64,000 nucleotides of DNA from Buxus sempervirens (taxonomy: Eukaryota; Streptophyta; Magnoliopsida; Buxales; Buxaceae), in NCBI GenBank assembly GCA_947561395.2, contig OX387187.1, forward strand, positions 42,763,253 through 42,827,252. The letters are read 5' to 3'. The translations under genes and the position numbers were made by a program. Position 1 is the stretch's first letter. Every line of letters begins with the position of its first letter. Under the pieces are notes generated by a model, which worked only from the letters and a program-made list of their open reading frames with translations, was not told the origin of the DNA and ran no database searches. Of this stretch, positions 55,901-63,365 are shown piece by piece.

Positions 55901-56630
55901 GAAAAAGAAGGAAAAGGGGACCACTGCAGAAAAGATGGTCAAGAAAGTGATGGAGAAATACCACTTTCACCCAGGGAAAGGCCTGGGGATCAATCTGCAG
56001 GGGATGGTTGAGCCAATCACGGCTAAGAAACTGATCCCCAAAGTAGGGTTGGGCTTCAAGCCCAGAGGCTGGAGAAGAATGAAACATGAAGAAGGGGAGA
56101 GCAGAAGCAAAGGAAAACTCCCACATCTGAGGGTGAACTTTCCAAAACCCGCTTATATAATCCAAATTTCTCCTCCTATGGACCAATCAAAACCTCCCTA
56201 CTACAATGTCAACCCATTTCAAAAGCCTTCTGTTTCGGCCCTACAACCCTATAACCCATCTCCAATACTGGGAGCAGTGGATGGGCCTGGACCACAGCCC
56301 GAGCAGCAGGTGGACTTTTCTGAAAATGTTGGGGCCTTCTTCGCCATGATTGAAGGCGAAAAGACAAGGGCAGACATGGAACTGCCATTTATTGACTGGG
56401 CCGCAGTAAAGGTTCCAGACAAGGTCATTTCTGGATTGGGCCCCGTAGCAGAAAAGGGCAGTACCCACCCGGTGATGATGGCATCGGATTCTGGGTTTGA
56501 AGAGCAGGCTTTCCCTATTTCCCCTGCTCCCCAAAATTTTGTACTGAACAATTGGGAGGAAACTCCCCTTACTTTTGAAGCAGCGTTAGTTCGGCAAACT
56601 GACGCGGCTTCCAAAAAAAAACTCCAATAG
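52920..56630 (+). CDS. gag-protease polyprotein of element B, with G-patch
   Basis: 1236 codons, uninterrupted. Residues ~15-50 are a Gln/Ala-rich coil. Residues ~145-315 are a Ty3-type gag domain (KFRCPDFDKFDGTGCPLSHL, GSALRWFATV, WKDLADAFLDQYKFN). A C-x2-H...H-x4-C knuckle-like motif (CDFHMGAPGHSTDTC) lies at ~450-465. A Lys/Glu-rich stretch follows at ~700. An aspartic protease has DNGSALNV (Asp at residue 848) and LLLGRPWIHSARAI. A G-patch lies at ~1010-1055 (GKGLGINLQG, GLGFKPRGW). The tail (PPYYNVNPFQKP, DFSENVGAFFAM) ends SKKKLQ and TAG directly after an A9 run. It forms the particle and processes the polyprotein. It is probably functional as far as the frame shows. Confidence 0.9.
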   Translation: MNPEENQAQATVPAQDFTQLQEQVAGLAKMLGDLLAAQAQQAQAQNQASTSHQAPPPQAYIPPPVQPMPEPISEPVPEPILIRENTAESEKELEKEKARDKMEKKMLLRIERIQAELKEVKRGGSHAGTTFEDLCMYPDVCLPAKFRCPDFDKFDGTGCPLSHLKLYCGALCQFGRDDGILIQLFQRSLTGSALRWFATVDHGRIRRWKDLADAFLDQYKFNSEIVPDRYDMMRMTKGKDEPVRQYAKRWREAASQVRPPMQEPEMISTFMGTLGQPFYNHLVGQITTNFTALVQVADRIEEGVRSGRLIDYSTLTGQSDSSDSMAQKKGAGFKKTGARKEAEVNLVQAPPVKKPLHVNISAPQQAQQAQQSYQTPLNVNFSPSVPANTRRTFTKEERDAWFAARKNRVFTPLPISLSQLLPTLLKGEYLTLKEPNPNATRGRNFDTSVTCDFHMGAPGHSTDTCWVLKHAVQDLLDQKALVFNTAAPAPSGNDIGQNPLPYHNGAGPSNSITAISTTKRAFDPSQLIAPVGTTVQVRFFPEEEEEEINMVSQKNNLAAEDISSSLNRVSSLMAQINTARPPLVFNCSPPIYSPSKPSKAPLVINLDPTTASITSSVPTKSKLQPLVVNVQPAHAIPKPAHTSRSRLQPLVVNIPKLAYSEAAVPWNYSEGITATVPMVKDQNQEEVNLMTRSGRCAGGEEKEKETEVEKEKTEKENEEKRKQKGKNKIGEDTSQGAENEAADLIKIIKKSEFNLVDQLNKVPAQISILGLLLNSEKHRDALLRVLQSAHVSRTIDPDQLGKMVGLILSHNVISFSEGEISPGGCYHVDPLHITVLCKGCMVARVLIDNGSALNVCPLITFTKLGLDQSRIKRNGRIVRAFDSSKTHSLGEIELPVTIGPNIFNITFEVMDIPAAFNLLLGRPWIHSARAIPSTLHQRVKYVRGQRVITVLAENLVPPIVSPDVPLINVDLTVDKIAFHSFQFEAVNYIPGGCEKKKEKGTTAEKMVKKVMEKYHFHPGKGLGINLQGMVEPITAKKLIPKVGLGFKPRGWRRMKHEEGESRSKGKLPHLRVNFPKPAYIIQISPPMDQSKPPYYNVNPFQKPSVSALQPYNPSPILGAVDGPGPQPEQQVDFSENVGAFFAMIEGEKTRADMELPFIDWAAVKVPDKVISGLGPVAEKGSTHPVMMASDSGFEEQAFPISPAPQNFVLNNWEETPLTFEAALVRQTDAASKKKLQ

Positions 56631-59600
56631 TGGATTGCCATTTCCCTGAAGGTTCTAATGGGCCTTCGTCTTCAGGGGAATTATGTTTAGAAGGCCCACA
56701 AAAAACCCAAAAAGATTTTTCTATTTTTTCTAGAAAATTTAATTTTTTCAAAAAGGTCCAAACCACTTATGAGCCATATAATCAGACCGAATTGGACCAA
56801 GTTGAATATGACTTCGACCTGGAGCTCGACTTTGATCTCATGGGGGTCGAAGAAGAGACCGAGGTCGAAGAAGAAGACGTTCCAAAAGAAATTGAATACC
56901 AATTGGAACGTCATGAAAAGGGGGTCCAACCTAATATTGAGGAGACCATATCCATAAATCTTGGGACCGAAGAGGACCCAAAAATTGTGAAAATCGGGTC
57001 ATGCTTGTCTGATGTGCAGAAAAATGAAATGTCACAGTTCTTGGCAGATTACAAGGATGTGTTTGCTTGGTCATATCGGGACATGCCGGGGTTGGACACT
57101 GACATGGTGGTGCACAAGTTGCCAATTTTGCCAGGGGTTAAGCCGATCAAGCAGAAGCTGAGAAGATTGAAACCTGAGTGGACTCTGAAGGTCAAGGATG
57201 AAGTGGTCAAACAGTTCCAAGCTGGATTTTTGGCAGTCTCTACGTACCCGGAGTGGCTCGCAAACATAGTGCCGGTACCAAAGAAGGACGGGAAGGTCCG
57301 AATGTGCGTGGACTATAGAGACTTGAACAGGGCAAGCCCAAAGGACGATTTTCCGCTTCCACACATCGACATTCTGGTCGATAATACTGCGGTACATAGC
57401 CTGTTCTCTTTCATGGATGGCTTCTCGGGATATAATCAGATCAAGATGGCTAAGGAGGATCAAGAAAAAACAGCTTTTATCACACCTTGGGGCACATTCC
57501 ACTACACGGTCATGCCGTTTGGGCTCAAGAACGCTGGGGCAACATATCAGCGGGCCATGACTGCACTATTTCATGACATGATCCACAAAGAGATGGAAGT
57601 CTACGTGGACGATATGATTGCCAAATCATGCAAAGAGGAGGACCACTTGATCAATCTGAAGAAAGTGTTTGATCGGCTCAGGAAATACAGTCTACGGCTT
57701 AACCCGGCGAAGTGCGTCTTTGGGGCTACATCAGGGAAATTGCTTGGGTTTATAGTGAGCCGAAGAGGAATCGAAATTGACCCGGCAAAAGCCAAGGCCA
57801 TAATTGAAATGCCAGCACCCCGAACCGAGAAGGAGGTCAGGGGCTTTCTTGGAAGGATTCAATACATAAGCCGGTTCATAGCACAGCTCACTGCTATCTG
57901 TGAACCAATTTTCAAACTTTTGAGGAAAGATAACCCGACTGTCTGGAATGAGGACTGCCAACAGGCATTTGATACAATAAAGAGGTATTTACTGAACCCG
58001 CCGGTACTAGTGCCACCAACTCCAGGAAGACCACTGATCCTGTACTTGTCAGTGTTGGAAACGTCAATGGGATGTGTCTTGGGGCAGCATGATGAGACTG
58101 GTAGAAAAGAAAGGGCAATTTACTATCTGAGTAAAAAATTCACGGAATATGAAGCCAAGTACTCACCATTGGAGAAGACTTGCTGTGCTCTAGTGTGGGC
58201 AACTCAGAGGCTAAGGCATTACTTCCTTAGTCACTCCACACTATTGATATCCCGGATGGACCCGCTGAAATATTTATTTGAGAAACCGGCACTGACTGGC
58301 AGAACGGCAAAGTGGCAACTACTATTGTCCGAGTTTGACCTCACATACATCACCCAGAAGGCGATCAAGGGTCAAGCCATAGCTGATCACCTGGCTGCAC
58401 ATCCTTTGCCAGAATATCAACCCTTGAAGACCAACTTCCCAGATGAGGCAATTCTGTACACTGAAGAGGAAGACAGTGAGAGTTCTTGGCAGATGTTCTT
58501 TGATGGAGCCGCCAATATGAATGGGAACGGAATAGGGGCAGTCTTGGTCAAACCAGATGGTTCACACATCCCGATTGCAGTAAAGCTGAGATTCCAGTGC
58601 ACCAATAACATAGCAGAATATGAAGCATGCATAATTGGATTGCAAGCAGCCATGGATCATGGAGTAGAGGAACTTGACGTATACGGGGATTCGAGTCTTA
58701 TCATCTTCCAAACAACTGGTGAGTGGAAAACCAAGGATCACAAATTGATCCCCTATCACCAGTATTTGGAAGAAATAAGCACAAATTTCACTCGAATTTC
58801 CTTCAACTATATGCCAAGGGCCAAGAATCAGTTTGCGGATGCTCTAGCAACCTTGGCTTCAATGGTCAGCATATCAGAAGGAGTAGACATCAGACCGCTG
58901 GAAATTGAAGTCCGAGATGAACCGGCTTACTGTCTCATTCTAGAGGGAGCACCAGAAGAAGAAACACCATGGTTTCAGGATATCAAGAACTTCTTGAATA
59001 ATCGGAGTTTGCCAGAAAATGCCACTGCTACTGAGAAGAGGACAATACAGAGATTGGCTGGTCAATTTCTGCTAAGTGGTGGACATGTGTACAAGAGGTC
59101 ACATAATGACATTCTGCTAAGATGTGTTGCCAAGGCGGAATCGGAAAGGCTGATTGAGACTGTACATGGAGGAGTCTGTGGGCCTCATATGAGTGGACAC
59201 ATGCTGGCTAAGAAGATCCTGAGGCTGGGATACTACTGGACAACCATGGAGCATGATTGCTGTATACATGTCAGGAGGTGCCACCAATGCCAGATATATG
59301 CAGATAATAAGCATGCACCCCCAGGTGAGCTGCACAACATGACATCACCCTGGCCCTTCTCTATGTGGGGCATAGATGTCATCGGCATGATCTCCCCTAA
59401 GGCATCGAACGGTCACAGATTCATCTTGGTGGCAATTGATTATTTCACTAAATGGGTGGAAGCAGCATCATATGCAAATATCACAAGCAACCATGTGATC
59501 AAATTTTTGAAGCACAACATTATTTGTCGCTATGGACTGCCAAGTGCCATAGTATCAGACAATGCTTCAAATATTAAGAACAAGGACATGAAGAAAATGT

Positions 59601-60217
59601 GTGAGCAGTTTCAGATCACCCACCATAAGTCAGCTCCGTACAGGCCAAAGATGAATGGAGCAGTAGAAGCAGCAAACAAAAACATAAAGAAAATCATTCA
59701 GAAGATGGTAGTGAGCTATAAAGATTGGCATGAAATGCTGCCACTTGCTCTACATGCCTACAGAACCTCGATCCGGACTTCAACTGGGGCAACCCCATAC
59801 TCCCTAGTCTATGGGATGGAAGCAGTCTTGCCCGTGGAAGTAGAAATCCCGTCACTCCGAGTGCTCATGGAAGCAGAACTAGAAGAAGCTGAATGGGTCC
59901 AGTCGAGACATGATCAACTTAACCTGATAGAAGAAAAGCGATTGAAAGCGCTTTGCCATGGACAGTTGTACCAGAGGAGAATGGCCCGGGCTTACAATAA
60001 GAAAGTGAGGCCCAGAACTTTCCAAGAAGGAAACCTAGTGCTAAAGAAAATTCTACCATTTTTGGAAGATCCTCGTGGTAAGTTCAAGCCCAATTGGGAA
60101 GGCCCATATGTCGTCAAAAAAGTACTGTCAGGGGGTGCACTCATCTTAGCAGAAATGGATGGGTCAGATTTTCCTGAGCCCATTAACTCTGATGCAGTAA
60201 AAAGGTATTTTCCTTGA
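56612..60217 (+). CDS. pol of element B: reverse transcriptase, two RNase H domains, integrase
   Basis: About 1200 codons, open throughout, entered from the frameshift run. Numbering from 56,630: an acidic linker (50-110); RT (~165-345) with PVPKKDGKVRMCVDYRDLNR and YVDD at 325; a Ty3 RNase H with LYLSVLETS where a catalytic Asp is expected (~471), hence degenerate; a second RNase H (~620-745) with FFDGAANMNG (Asp 625), EYEACIIGLQ and DALATLAS. Integrase follows: HHCC finger (HMSGHML...CHQC), D916 (WGIDVIG), D977 (SDNASN) and E1013 (GAVEAANK), D-D-35-E spacing; C-terminal NWEGPYVVKK. Two RNase H domains are typical of the plant Tat group. All catalytic residues except those of the first RNase H are present, so B may be autonomous. 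Confidence 0.93.
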   Translation, partial: QKKTPIVDCHFPEGSNGPSSSGELCLEGPQKTQKDFSIFSRKFNFFKKVQTTYEPYNQTELDQVEYDFDLELDFDLMGVEEETEVEEEDVPKEIEYQLERHEKGVQPNIEETISINLGTEEDPKIVKIGSCLSDVQKNEMSQFLADYKDVFAWSYRDMPGLDTDMVVHKLPILPGVKPIKQKLRRLKPEWTLKVKDEVVKQFQAGFLAVSTYPEWLANIVPVPKKDGKVRMCVDYRDLNRASPKDDFPLPHIDILVDNTAVHSLFSFMDGFSGYNQIKMAKEDQEKTAFITPWGTFHYTVMPFGLKNAGATYQRAMTALFHDMIHKEMEVYVDDMIAKSCKEEDHLINLKKVFDRLRKYSLRLNPAKCVFGATSGKLLGFIVSRRGIEIDPAKAKAIIEMPAPRTEKEVRGFLGRIQYISRFIAQLTAICEPIFKLLRKDNPTVWNEDCQQAFDTIKRYLLNPPVLVPPTPGRPLILYLSVLETSMGCVLGQHDETGRKERAIYYLSKKFTEYEAKYSPLEKTCCALVWATQRLRHYFLSHSTLLISRMDPLKYLFEKPALTGRTAKWQLLLSEFDLTYITQKAIKGQAIADHLAAHPLPEYQPLKTNFPDEAILYTEEEDSESSWQMFFDGAANMNGNGIGAVLVKPDGSHIPIAVKLRFQCTNNIAEYEACIIGLQAAMDHGVEELDVYGDSSLIIFQTTGEWKTKDHKLIPYHQYLEEISTNFTRISFNYMPRAKNQFADALATLASMVSISEGVDIRPLEIEVRDEPAYCLILEGAPEEETPWFQDIKNFLNNRSLPENATATEKRTIQRLAGQFLLSGGHVYKRSHNDILLRCVAKAESERLIETVHGGVCGPHMSGHMLAKKILRLGYYWTTMEHDCCIHVRRCHQCQIYADNKHAPPGELHNMTSPWPFSMWGIDVIGMISPKASNGHRFILVAIDYFTKWVEAASYANITSNHVIKFLKHNIICRYGLPSAIVSDNASNIKNKDMKKMCEQFQITHHKSAPYRPKMNGAVEAANKNIKKIIQKMVVSYKDWHEMLPLALHAYRTSIRTSTGATPYSLVYGMEAVLPVEVEIPSLRVLMEAELEEAEWVQSRHDQLNLIEEKRLKALCHGQLYQRRMARAYNKKVRPRTFQEGNLVLKKILPFLEDPRGKFKPNWEGPYVVKKVLSGGALILAEMDGSDFPEPINSDAVKRYFP
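56613..56621 (+). promoter_or_regulatory. -1 ribosomal frameshift site between gag-pro and pol, element B
   Basis: In the gag-pro frame the codons are TCC AAA AAA AAA CTC CAA TAG. Slipping back one base on A AAA AAA gives AAA AAA ACT CCA and continues into pol. The pol frame is open through the run. Element A has the same run and the same distance to its stop. An intron, as known between protease and RT in Ogre elements, is the alternative, but no donor/acceptor pair is needed here. Confidence 0.7.
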
Positions 60218-61156
60218 GTGAATATTTCTAGGAAATGATCCGAGGCCATTTTTCTTTATTTCCTTCAAAAATTTTAATCCCTAGTCTAGCCAAGTTGAGC
60301 CGGTTCGTTTCTTTGATCAACCCAAACCGGATTTACAGTCAAATTGGGGCAAAATCAACTGGGGCAAAAGTGAGGAAAGAAAAAGAAAAAGAGAGGAAAA
60401 GCAATGGAAATGGCAAATGAAAGCCAAGTGTGAAAAAAAAAAAATGCAAAAAATGCAATTTGGGGGAAAAGGGTTAAATTCATCATGACTGTAAGTCCGG
60501 TTGACCTATTTCCACACTTGAAAATTTTTGGGCCTTTAATACCCTTTCTTTCATAAACTGAGCCTAGCCTTTATTTCGTCCTATTTTTAAGCCCTCGGTG
60601 ATCTTAGTTTTGTTCATTCAAATGTCAGAGTAAGATGGGTGATGACGGAATTCAGAAGCCGACCCTAGTGAAAACCGTAACTGGCGCTAGGGGCAATATT
60701 GGCAAGAAAAAGAAAAAACAAAAAAAAAATGAAAGAAAATCAGAGGTTGAGTTGATCATAGGGATCCGAGCTTCAAGCAAAGTTGGCATGAGCAGAATGG
60801 GGCAGTTTTGGCAGTTGGGAATGACTCTAAAGGTCCTAAGATGGACAGTTCTGATCCCTCAGTATTTTGTGGACTACCCTTTTCATTATTTAACCTGGTT
60901 TTAATTCCTTTAATTATAGGTGATTAAGTGCATGGACCAAATTTCAAAAAACAAAAAAAAAATATATAAAAAGGAAAAATTATACTTTGGCCAGTGATGA
61001 GAAATCAAATACTTTTCATAAAACCTTTGTTTTTACAAGCATCTGAGCATTCTGAGGCCAATAATATAAAAACTTTATTTTGAATTAAATCCTTGGTATT
61101 TCCACTATTGGAGTTCAATTTTGTACAAAGGTATGAAAAATGTGCAGGAAATAAAG
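60218..61156 (+). other. Conserved non-coding block between pol and aORF2, element B
   Basis: 60,481-60,720 (CATCATGACTGTAAGTCCGG, CCTTTCTTTCATAAACTGAG, GATGACGGAATTCAGAAGCC, TAGTGAAAACCGTAACTGGC) matches element A's 42,700-42,935 inverted. An 89-codon frame at 60,635-60,904 covers it, but A lacks the ATG there and the frame diverges after the K-rich stretch. 60,975-61,130 is the 3' region of aORF2, again conserved. pol and aORF2 converge here, so overlapping transcripts are likely. Confidence 0.55.
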
Positions 61157-62058
61157 CTAGTCTCCTAGCCGCTCCTCAAGCTCCCGAATCCGAGCTGCCT
61201 GAGCTGCAATGACTCCTGAAGCCCCCTCTGCAGCAGGATCACTCAGGAAGGAAATGACCTCATCTGAAAAGGCCTGCTGGATCCTCATACTCCTAAGGCT
61301 GGCCAAAGTATCCTGGTACTTCTGCCGGATCATACGGACCTCGAAGCGACGGGCCTGCCTCTGCTCCTCCAGCTTCTCTTCCACGGCAATACGGCGTGAG
61401 GTCTGCTCATCAAGCTGCCTCTCCAGATAAGCACTCTGTATCCTGAGCTCCTGGGCCTCCCGTACCCATATCTGCTGAAGCCGCTTATGAGAAGCCCGCT
61501 CAGACTCTAGAATGTCCTCATAGATGGGAGCTAAGACTACAGGAGGATCTTCGGGTACTGGGGCCTGAGTCTGTATCTGTTCCTTGATAATCCTTCACAT
61601 GGGTTTCCGAGAAGACGGGACCATGCATAAAGCGGACATAAGACCACTCCTTCATCAACCAGGCATTCAGCTTCATAGAAAGAGGCCCAAGACGATCCTC
61701 GTATCCATATGGGATGATAATCCCCTGGGTCGCTCGGAACTGACGAAGGACCCGCAGAGGAAGATACAACACTGCATGCTTCAGGCCCGCTAGGATCAGA
61801 AAGTTGCGGTCACGGAAGCTAATTACTGTCTCTGCATTAGGCTGATAAGTACCAGGCCATCTCACCTGGTCATCCTGAAGCGAGCCCAAGAAGGTGAACC
61901 AGCCCTGTTTGCCCCCTGGAATATCGGGGCACCCCCTGTTGCTCATCAACAAAGGGACTTTCAGACTCGGGAAGAAGTGTCGATTGATCTCTTCAATCTG
62001 GCTCAAATGATCAAGTAGCCAAAGCTGCAAAGGAAGAGAGAGGTGTCAGCACATTGTA

Positions 62059-62105
<47 letters not shown>

Positions 62106-62889
62106 AAAAAAGGCAAAAAGAAGGCCAAAAAGCAAGAAAAAAGAAAAAGAGAAAAAGAAAGAAAAAAAAAAACTTGTTTACCTGCAGGATCTGGGCACAT
62201 GCTAAGAAGCGTTTCGACTTCCTGTTGTAGCAGTCAGTCAAGGCCTGATATATCCCAGCTAAAATCATAGGGGCCAACCTCTCCCGCTCCCTGACCTGGC
62301 AGATCACAGAAATCAAGGCCAAGTCCACCTCGTCATCCTCCCGAGGGAAAAGCAACTGGTTGACCACTATCAGGGTCAACGCGTTGAATCGGGCCTCCTT
62401 ATCTTCTCCCCTCAAAAGCTTCTCAGTCAAAAAAGCCTTAGATAGAGTCAAAAGGGTGTCAGAATCCCCCAAGTCCTTCTTCCCTATGCCCAAAAAAGTA
62501 GAAGCTTCCTTCTTGTAACTGGGCCTAAGAGGTGGATTCACCACCTTCTCATCAAACCTCAGGCCCAGGATGGTTTCCACCTCTTCAATGGTTGGGGTCA
62601 TCTCATGGGTCCCAAAACGGAACAAGTTGAGATCGGGAACCCAATGACCAATCATGGCCTCTATAATCTCCCACTTGAAGGGAACCTTGGGAATAAGCAG
62701 GGTATGGCCTAGGTTAGTAGTACCCCATCTCCTCTCCTCATCTAGGGTCATAGAGTTAACCCACCTGGTGTAAAAGGAATCCACAGGGTTGTACCTAGTG
62801 AGATTTGGGGGTTTTGATCTAAAAGGCTGTTTTGCAGGGGAGGCAGTGTGGACAGACAATAATGGGGCAGAAGATGATCCGGATTCCAT
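61157..62889 (-). pseudogene. aORF2 of element B: DUF7745/PMD-like protein, frameshifted
   Basis: Exon 1 is 62,182-62,889 and exon 2 is 61,157-62,024 (minus), with a phase-0 GT...AG intron at the same place as in element A. Exon 1 is open: SKPPNLTRYNPVDSFYTRWV, PFKWEIIEAMIGHWVPDLN, MTPTIEEVETILGLRF, and past A's stop LALISVICQ. Exon 2 is shifted near 61,583-61,589: A has TATCATTTCTGGATCAAAG where B has TATCAAGG, an 11-bp deletion between two ATCA copies. After it the coiled coil resumes in another frame (RRFEVRMIRQKYQDTLASL) and ends ARIRELEERLGD, TAG. ATG at 62,889 is chosen by TATA distance (about 110 bp); a longer frame from 62,982 is possible. Exon 1 protein is close to A's, so the protein was selected until recently. 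Confidence 0.75.
62061..62103 (-). repeat. Poly(A)/poly(T) run of about 43 bp in the aORF2 intron
   Basis: An uninterrupted A run on the plus strand is a T run on the coding strand of aORF2, next to its 3' splice site (acceptor at 62,025). Element A has an interrupted T/C-rich stretch in the same intron. The length probably varies between individuals and may be an assembly weak point. Confidence 0.8.
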
Positions 62890-63160
62890 TGGATTTGACG
62901 GGAGCAAGCTAGAACTCAAGAGGAGGAAGAAAAAGGCGAAAAAGGGGGTTTCTAAACTCAAAAACTCGTAAAAAATGCCCAAATCCCGAGATTGGTTGCA
63001 TTTATAGCATCTTTTAACATATCCGGTAACTCAGACCGGATACAAAGGCTTTGGTAATATCCGGATAAGTATACCGGATACAAAGGATTCCATGAATATC
63101 CGGTATAACATACCGGATACAAAGACCAATCCATGTATCCGGTATGTCAGACCGGATACC
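62890..63160 (-). promoter_or_regulatory. aORF2 promoter in element B: ATCCGG/CCGGAT array plus TATA box
   Basis: TATA box CTATAAATGC lies on the minus strand at 62,998-63,007. Directly upstream (63,020-63,160) are four clean inverted pairs ATCCGGTAACTCAGACCGGAT-like with 7-8 bp spacers: TATCCGG/ACCGGATAC, TATCCGG/ACCGGATAC, TATCCGG/ACCGGATAC, TATCCGG/ACCGGATACC. The pairs are spaced about 35-40 bp. Layout equals that of element A (40,183-40,371) with a different motif. Confidence 0.85.
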
Positions 63161-63365
63161 GAGAAAAAATGCAAAAAAAGGGCTAAGGATGAAAAAATCC
63201 GAATTTTTACCTGTTTTACCTGCTTACAAGTCATAATTGCATAGAATTGAGAGCAGGAGATGTGCAAGACATAATAGAATGAATAAAAAGTTTTTTTCAT
63301 ATATATCTGAAAGTTTTTGTACAGGGATGATAAAAACACATGAAAATGAAAAATATAATCCTAAT
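63161..63365 (-). other. Spacer between aORF1 and aORF2, element B
   Basis: It holds the aORF1 3' region. TTTTTACCTGTTTTACCTG and an A/T-rich stretch are visible; no separate gene. Confidence 0.4.

Noticed and set aside
60635-60904. Possible small conserved protein after pol (GDDGIQKPTLVKTV)
   Set aside because: Element A has no ATG at that position, the frames diverge after the K-rich run, and the conservation is at nucleotide level; kept as a non-coding block instead.
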